Assembly (NCBI GenBank): GCA_964491425.1
Contig: CAZBFR010000032.1
Coordinates: 1 to 9,982, forward strand
Reading direction: 5' to 3'
Length of the DNA: 9,982 nucleotides
Source: CAYFMS01 sp964491425
Lineage (GTDB): Bacteria > Patescibacteriota > Patescibacteriia > UBA9934
The first letter of the stretch is position 1, and each line of letters opens with the position of its first letter. Positions 6,844-9,982 of the stretch are shown one piece after another. Position numbers and translations under genes: made by a program. Below the pieces are notes generated by a model. The model was not told the DNA's origin. It saw only the letters and a program-made list of their open reading frames with translations, and searched no databases.

Positions 6844-6881
6844 ACGGCGCGGCCCACTCGGGTCGCGCCGTGTATCTTTTT
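6844..6881 (+). terminator. Intrinsic terminator after the Nudix-like gene
   Basis: ACGGCGCG (6844-6851) pairs with CGCGCCGT (6864-6871), extended inside by GCCC/GGGT around the loop ACTC. GTATC and five T follow. It lies between convergent genes, but there is no T-run on the minus side, so it serves the plus strand. Confidence 0.88.
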
Positions 6882-6886
6882 AGTGA

Positions 6887-7273
6887 CTACTTCAACCTTA
6901 CCGATTCGGGGATCTCGGTAAGAACAATCGCCGGAATCTCTTCAACATCTTCGAGAATGGCTTTTGATAAACGATGCCAACCGTCGACGATATGCCCATC
7001 ATAGATGCGGACAGGAAACGAATAGTCCGCTTCTTCTATCTGTCGGATGTGTTGCGCGAGCTCGGGACGAGCGGCACGTGCGCCCTCATACCCATACTGC
7101 TTAATGACATCGATCACGTCTTGAGCTGAAATACGCTTATCGTTTTTATCGGTCCACCCTTCGTCAGCGAGCGACTCATTAAACGTAGACGTTGCGATCG
7201 TGGTCCTTGGCATGGATTCGGTTGCATGAATCAGCTTATAAACGTCATACCGAATTTCGTTGAAACGAGACAT
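6887..7273 (-). CDS. Small ParB/sulfiredoxin-fold-like protein
   Basis: A 128-residue protein from the chosen start. The C-terminal third carries FPVRIYDGHIVDGWHRLSKA followed by IPAIVL. This is the DG-x-IVDGxHR pattern of ParB N-terminal-like (ParB/Srx) domains, in which the loop binds nucleotide. The usual DNA-binding helix-turn-helix of true ParB proteins is not evident and there is no parA nearby, so it is unlikely to act in chromosome partition. The N-terminal part is helical and unrecognised. The frame is open upstream to ATG 7366, overlapping uvrC by 29 bp. I prefer ATG 7273 because GGAG lies 8 bp before it and a candidate promoter falls between. It converges with the Nudix-like gene. 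Function unknown. Confidence 0.7.
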   Translation of the reverse strand: MSRFNEIRYDVYKLIHATESMPRTTIATSTFNESLADEGWTDKNDKRISAQDVIDVIKQYGYEGARAARPELAQHIRQIEEADYSFPVRIYDGHIVDGWHRLSKAILEDVEEIPAIVLTEIPESVRLK

Positions 7274-7321
7274 GTGAGAATCTCCGTGTGTACTTTCAAA
7301 AGGAATTTTTCTTCGTTCAGG

Positions 7322-7330
7322 CATATAACA
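7322..7330 (-). promoter_or_regulatory. Candidate extended -10 promoter for the ParB-like gene
   Basis: The minus strand reads TGT-TATATG just after the uvrC stop. Predicted start is near 7315, giving a leader of about 42 nt with the GGAG site. No clear -35 is seen. It also bears on the start choice, since ATG at 7324 and 7366 would lie upstream of transcription. Confidence 0.4.
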
Positions 7331-7337
7331 CAGTTTA

Positions 7338-8678
7338 TCACGACCGTTTTTTCTTCGGGATTCCACTTGTTTTGCGACGTACTTCGCGGTGATACTTTAC
7401 GGCGAAACGATGAGATTCGTCCCGGGCTCGCTGGAACAATTCCTTCCCGCGCTGCGCGATCGCGAGAATATCCGTGTCACTCCGATCAAACATGAGCCGA
7501 TCCTGTTTCCGATCAAACCCCTTCGCTATCCCGATCACGGGAACATGAACCCCAAGCTCCTTCATTACCTCATACACTTTCCCGATCTGCCCAAGCCCCC
7601 CGTCAATGACCATAATCTCGGGAAGAGGCCAGGTCTTCGGACTCGTTTGCGACCTTTTAAGCCGACGCCGTAAAACCTCCTCCATCATCGCAAAATCATT
7701 CGGCCCCTCGACCGTCTTAATCTTAAACTTGCGATACTTCGCCTTTGCCGGTCGCCCCTCCTCAAAAACAACCATGGACCCAACGGCCGAAGTCCCCGAA
7801 ATGTTTGAGATATCATAGGCCTCGATTCGTCCCTCAAGATCAATTGCGTCGTCGTGAACGCGCTTTGCGTACGGAAGCTCGACATCTTCTCGACTAATAA
7901 GCGCGATATCTTGGATGTGTTCGAGTGCGAAAAGTTTGTTACGAAGAATTGCCGCCTCCTCGAACCGCCTCTCTTTTGCCAAAGTCTCCATCTCCTTTTT
8001 CAACCGTTTAATAATCCGTTCCTTTTTGCCGTCAAAAAAATCCATTAGATCGCGAATAATCGAACGGTAGGCCTTTCGATCAATCTCCCCCGTACAAACT
8101 CCGGGACATTTCCGAATATGACGATAAAAGCAGGGGCGAGCCTTGCCCGTCACGCTCGGCGGTTCACAGTCTGACCACGGAATAAACCTACGAACATATT
8201 CAAGAGCCTTACGAAGCGACCCTCCGCTCGTATATGGTCCGTAAACAGCAAGAAATTTTTTCTTCCCGCGCTCCGAGAGTTCGGCGTCAAACGGCTTTAC
8301 GCCAAATTTTTCTATATCATGTCCGCGAAGGAGGAGTGGTTTCGGGTATAGCTCATTTGTTATACACAGGTACAAAAAGCTTTTGTCATCGCGAAGCATG
8401 ACGTTGTACGGAGGCTTATGCTTCTTAATTTGATTTGCCTCAAGAACGAGGGCCTCAATCACGGTTGGGGTAATAATATAGTCGATTTCCCTAACCTTCG
8501 AGACCATTTCCGCTATGCGATTATCGTGTGCTTTTGAAAAATAAGAATTTACGCGATTTCGGAGTGAAGTCGCCTTTCCAATGTATAAAATATCCCCAGC
8601 CTCATTTTTATGAAAATACACCCCCGGCTCGTCCGGAAGCACCCCATTCTTTACTTTGACATTATTTGGAATTGACAT
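7338..8678 (-). CDS. uvrC: UvrC, excinuclease ABC subunit C (short form without HhH domain)
   Basis: UvrC makes both incisions beside bulky DNA lesions after UvrA/UvrB loading. Domains in the 446 residues: a GIY-YIG nuclease at about 12-95 (GVY 19-21, YIG 32-34, R40, E80); four cysteines C171, C183, C191 and C195 with the 12/8/4 spacing of the UvrC iron-sulphur site; a UVR domain that contacts UvrB at about 222-255; and an RNase H-like nuclease from about 280 (AYDISNISGT with D289, MVIDGGLGQ with D359, DESHRFA with H423). The protein stops about 20 residues after that motif with a basic tail, where the usual roughly 600-residue UvrC continues into tandem helix-hairpin-helix motifs. That region is missing and no remnant reads on downstream. 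The start has no SD; the promoter predicts a 2-nt leader. uvrA lies upstream on the same strand. Confidence 0.96.
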   Translation of the reverse strand: MSIPNNVKVKNGVLPDEPGVYFHKNEAGDILYIGKATSLRNRVNSYFSKAHDNRIAEMVSKVREIDYIITPTVIEALVLEANQIKKHKPPYNVMLRDDKSFLYLCITNELYPKPLLLRGHDIEKFGVKPFDAELSERGKKKFLAVYGPYTSGGSLRKALEYVRRFIPWSDCEPPSVTGKARPCFYRHIRKCPGVCTGEIDRKAYRSIIRDLMDFFDGKKERIIKRLKKEMETLAKERRFEEAAILRNKLFALEHIQDIALISREDVELPYAKRVHDDAIDLEGRIEAYDISNISGTSAVGSMVVFEEGRPAKAKYRKFKIKTVEGPNDFAMMEEVLRRRLKRSQTSPKTWPLPEIMVIDGGLGQIGKVYEVMKELGVHVPVIGIAKGFDRKQDRLMFDRSDTDILAIAQRGKELFQRARDESHRFAVKYHREVRRKTSGIPKKKRS

Positions 8679-8701
8679 TTACGCTAATCTTATGCTATTT
8701 T
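8672..8701 (+). promoter_or_regulatory. Sigma-70 type promoter for the 8781-9224 gene
   Basis: TTGACA (8672-8677), 18-bp spacer ending in TGC, TATTTT (8696-8701): consensus -35 and extended -10. Start near 8708, leader about 73 nt. The -35 overlaps the uvrC start codon and the whole element interleaves with the uvrC promoter. Confidence 0.75.
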
Positions 8702-8715
8702 ACAGCGTCGTTCAA
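8687..8715 (-). promoter_or_regulatory. Promoter of uvrC, near-leaderless
   Basis: On the minus strand TTGAAC (8715-8710), 17-bp spacer, TAAGAT (8692-8687). Transcription would start at 8680, two bases before the ATG at 8678. It overlaps the opposing plus-strand promoter, the two -10 boxes being only three bases apart. Confidence 0.62.
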
Positions 8716-8780
8716 TCCTAGATTGGCGACATTCCCAACCCACCCCCTCCGCTAGCCTCCCCGGCCGGCAAGGAGCTCCA

Positions 8781-9224
8781 ATGCGAGCGCAGAAACGAAG
8801 GGTCCTCCAACCAACACCAACAGAGCTGCGAGCCTACCCCCTCCCCGACGGGAGCCTCAGGTTCTACGCAAGCGCCGACGGCGGCGCTCCCGAGCAACTC
8901 ATGGGACGCGATCTCAGGGATCCTGGCGACAACGCTGCGATCATGCAGATCAACGAGCGGATCTTCGCGGATCAGCTCCGCGTCCTGTTCGGACCGCGCG
9001 GGCGGCGAGTCCTCGTGATCAACGAAGAGGAGCGCGCGCTCCTTGAGCTCTACATCGGCGTGGGCCTCCTCGAGGCGCGTCTGATCGAGCGTGATGGCCT
9101 GAAGGTCGTCCTGCCCACCGAAGACGAGAAGCGGGTGTCGACCACCCAACGAGACGACCGTCTCCTTGGCGTACCGTCGGGTCCGCCGATCATGTTCGCC
9201 TCGTCCGGTCAGGCCGACGCGTAG
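8781..9224 (+). CDS. Orphan protein, unknown function
   Basis: A 147-residue product that matches nothing I recognise. It has a basic start (MRAQKRR), a short beta-like stretch (LRAYPLPDGSLRFYAS), a mixed charged centre (about 48-75), a strand-helix pair (GRRVLVINEEERALLELYIGVGLLEARLIE, about 78-105) and a disordered polar tail. No signal peptide, membrane helix or cysteine is present, so it is probably a soluble cytoplasmic protein. Coding is supported by AAGGAG at 8770-8775, an upstream TTGACA/TATTTT promoter, and a terminator 14 bp after the stop. The coding region is very rich in G+C (42 of 60 bases at 8821-8880), unlike neighbouring uvrC. It lies between uvrA and uvrC on the opposite strand. 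Confidence 0.72.
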   Translation: MRAQKRRVLQPTPTELRAYPLPDGSLRFYASADGGAPEQLMGRDLRDPGDNAAIMQINERIFADQLRVLFGPRGRRVLVINEEERALLELYIGVGLLEARLIERDGLKVVLPTEDEKRVSTTQRDDRLLGVPSGPPIMFASSGQADA

Positions 9225-9238
9225 ATCGCGTCATCTCG

Positions 9239-9279
9239 CCCGTCGATCTCTCCCCAGGTCGACGGGTGCTCCCTTTTTT
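9239..9279 (+). terminator. Intrinsic terminator after the 8781-9224 gene
   Basis: CCCGTCGA (9239-9246) pairs perfectly with TCGACGGG (9259-9266) across a 12-nt loop. TGCTCCC and six T (9274-9279) follow. Confidence 0.85.
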
Positions 9280-9286
9280 GCGTGGG

Positions 9287-9315
9287 TTGACGGATTTTTT
9301 CCGCGGGCTTACGCT
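9287..9315 (+). promoter_or_regulatory. Weak candidate promoter for the 9387-9815 gene
   Basis: TTGACG (9287-9292), 17-bp spacer, TACGCT (9310-9315). The -35 is good and the -10 poor; alternatives TAAATA or TACGAT lie too far downstream. The position right after the terminator and about 65 nt before the SD-bearing start repeats the layout of the other plus-strand genes. Confidence 0.38.
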
Positions 9316-9386
9316 AAATACGATGCGCAAGCATCAACAACCTCCCCAACCCTACCGCCCCTCTTCATGAGAGGCAGGAGTCCCAA

Positions 9387-9815
9387 GTGGACGATTTCGT
9401 CACAACCTGGAATGTGCGGGTGGAAGCCCGCGTCGTTCACAGAACTCGTACGTTACGCGTACGAGTCACCCATCAACTGCACATTTCCGCACAAGCGACC
9501 CACCACTGGGTCGACGAAAACGGAATGAAGCAGTCGGCCCAGCAAGATACGATCGAGGGACCGGAGATCACAATCGACCCGGTGACACGTCGCGCTACCG
9601 CTCCAAGCGTAGCGCTGGTCGAGATTGATCGGTTCTTCGATCAGAACAGCATGACACGTCGAATGCGCATGGAGCGCACCGAACTGCGACTCCTGTGTCG
9701 CGCTTTTGACGGAGCCTTCCACGCCAAGTGCCTGGAGATCTTTGCTCGGCACAGAGAGGAAGCTCCAGTGGTCATCCCTGATCTCCGACTTCTCGAGCGC
9801 ATGCCTGCCGCTTGA
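9387..9815 (+). CDS. Orphan protein, unknown function (GTG start)
   Basis: A 142-residue product with no family I recognise. The first half is beta-rich and alternating (WNVRVEARVVHRTRTLRVRV), followed by IEGPEITIDPVTRRATAPSVALVEIDRFF. The second half is basic and helical (MTRRMRMERTELRLLCRAF, then a His/Lys/Glu-rich helix). No membrane segment or signal is seen; the two cysteines are in the helical half. The start is GTG at 9387 with AGGAG at 9376-9380, six bases upstream; no ATG is better placed. A terminator begins about 36 bp after the stop. Composition is G+C-rich like the other plus-strand orphans. It is convergent with uvrA, whose last bases meet the terminator. Nucleic-acid binding would suit its basic charge but is not shown. 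Confidence 0.68.
   Translation: MDDFVTTWNVRVEARVVHRTRTLRVRVTHQLHISAQATHHWVDENGMKQSAQQDTIEGPEITIDPVTRRATAPSVALVEIDRFFDQNSMTRRMRMERTELRLLCRAFDGAFHAKCLEIFARHREEAPVVIPDLRLLERMPAA
9444..9466. repeat. Perfect inverted repeat inside the 9387-9815 gene
   Basis: ACTCGTACG (9444-9452) and CGTACGAGT (9458-9466) are perfect complements around a 5-nt loop, TTACG. The hairpin lies about 60 nt into the coding region and encodes the RTRTLRVRV stretch. Confidence 0.8.
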
Positions 9816-9829
9816 ACACCACCATCGTA

Positions 9830-9892
9830 CGAGGCCCTCGAGCCTCGTCTCCGCCGTCATGACCTCCCCGGTCGTGACGGCGTGTCTGTTTT
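9830..9892 (+). terminator. Tandem hairpins and intrinsic terminator after the 9387-9815 gene
   Basis: A small hairpin CGAGGC-CCTCGA-GCCTCG (9830-9847) is followed by a 12-bp stem, CGCCGTCATGAC (9852-9863) with GTCGTGACGGCG (9871-9882), one G-T pair, and a 7-nt loop. TGTCTG and four T end inside the uvrA stop codon. The T-run is modest. Confidence 0.75.
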
Positions 9893-9982
9893 AACGAAGC
9901 TTTGCTTTTAGATAATGCCCCGTAAGAGAGCCTTTTTTTATAGCCACTTCTTCCGGCGTTCCTTCCGCAACAATCGTTCCAC
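9891..9982 (-). CDS. uvrA: UvrA, excinuclease ABC subunit A (C-terminal end only)
   Basis: UvrA is the ATPase that detects DNA damage and loads UvrB. Only the last 29 codons are in the window; the minus strand reads GTIVAEGTPEEVAIKKGSL and then TGHYLKAKLR before TAA. This is the characteristic UvrA C-terminus (usually VAEGTPEEVA...S.TG.YL), following the second ATPase domain. Most ABC proteins share a G-TPEEV pattern here, but the TGHYLK ending is specific to UvrA. The gene points toward uvrC on the same strand, with two opposite-strand genes in between. Confidence 0.9.
   Translation of the reverse strand, partial: GTIVAEGTPEEVAIKKGSLTGHYLKAKLR

Noticed and set aside
8718..9149. A 143-codon minus-strand frame opposite the 8781-9224 gene
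   Set aside because: No SD, and it would end over the overlapping uvrC promoter region; the plus strand has all the expression signals.
1..9982. CRISPR array, tRNA/rRNA genes, insertion sequences
   Set aside because: No regularly spaced repeats with spacers, no tRNA or rRNA signatures, and no transposase or long terminal inverted repeats were seen.

Overview
The window looks like chromosomal DNA of a bacterium with a small, streamlined genome. I think a Candidate Phyla Radiation (Patescibacteria) member is most likely. This is inference. It rests on a division cluster cut down to mraZ-rsmH-ftsL, a UvrC lacking its C-terminal helix-hairpin-helix domain, one-base gene junctions, near-leaderless promoters, and tiny orphan genes squeezed between housekeeping genes. 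Standard code 11 fits: TGA ends several genes (uvrC and three of the orphans).

Left part (1-5347, minus strand). Read in transcription order: mraZ, rsmH and ftsL (start of the division and cell-wall cluster), then gpmI (glycolysis), two membrane-anchored proteins of unknown function, and nth (endonuclease III, running off the left edge). gpmI and the first anchored protein each have a TGCTATAAT extended -10 box placed so that transcription would begin at, or 2 nt before, the start codon. The second box is built into the gpmI stop codon. Upstream of mraZ lies a run of about 10-bp spaced TGG(G)-type repeats resembling MraZ operator boxes.

Right part (5348-9982). The housekeeping genes here are uvrC and the end of uvrA, both on the minus strand, plus a small minus-strand gene with a ParB-like motif after uvrC. 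Interleaved are four plus-strand orphan genes (5735-6004, 6117-6809, 8781-9224, 9387-9815). Each has a strong Shine-Dalgarno (SD) sequence, a candidate upstream promoter (weak for the fourth) and a strong intrinsic terminator. Their base composition is richer in G+C than the flanks: 42 of 60 bases at 8821-8880 against 29 of 60 at 3361-3420. One encodes a protein with a degenerate Nudix box, one a small membrane protein, and two are unrecognised. The first two share an almost identical terminator sequence. The last two lie between uvrA and uvrC.

The window thus mixes two gene styles: SD-poor, partly leaderless housekeeping genes on the minus strand, and self-contained, SD-driven orphan genes on the plus strand. 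At uvrC the promoters of the two styles overlap completely, so the repair gene and its orphan neighbour may compete for RNA polymerase.
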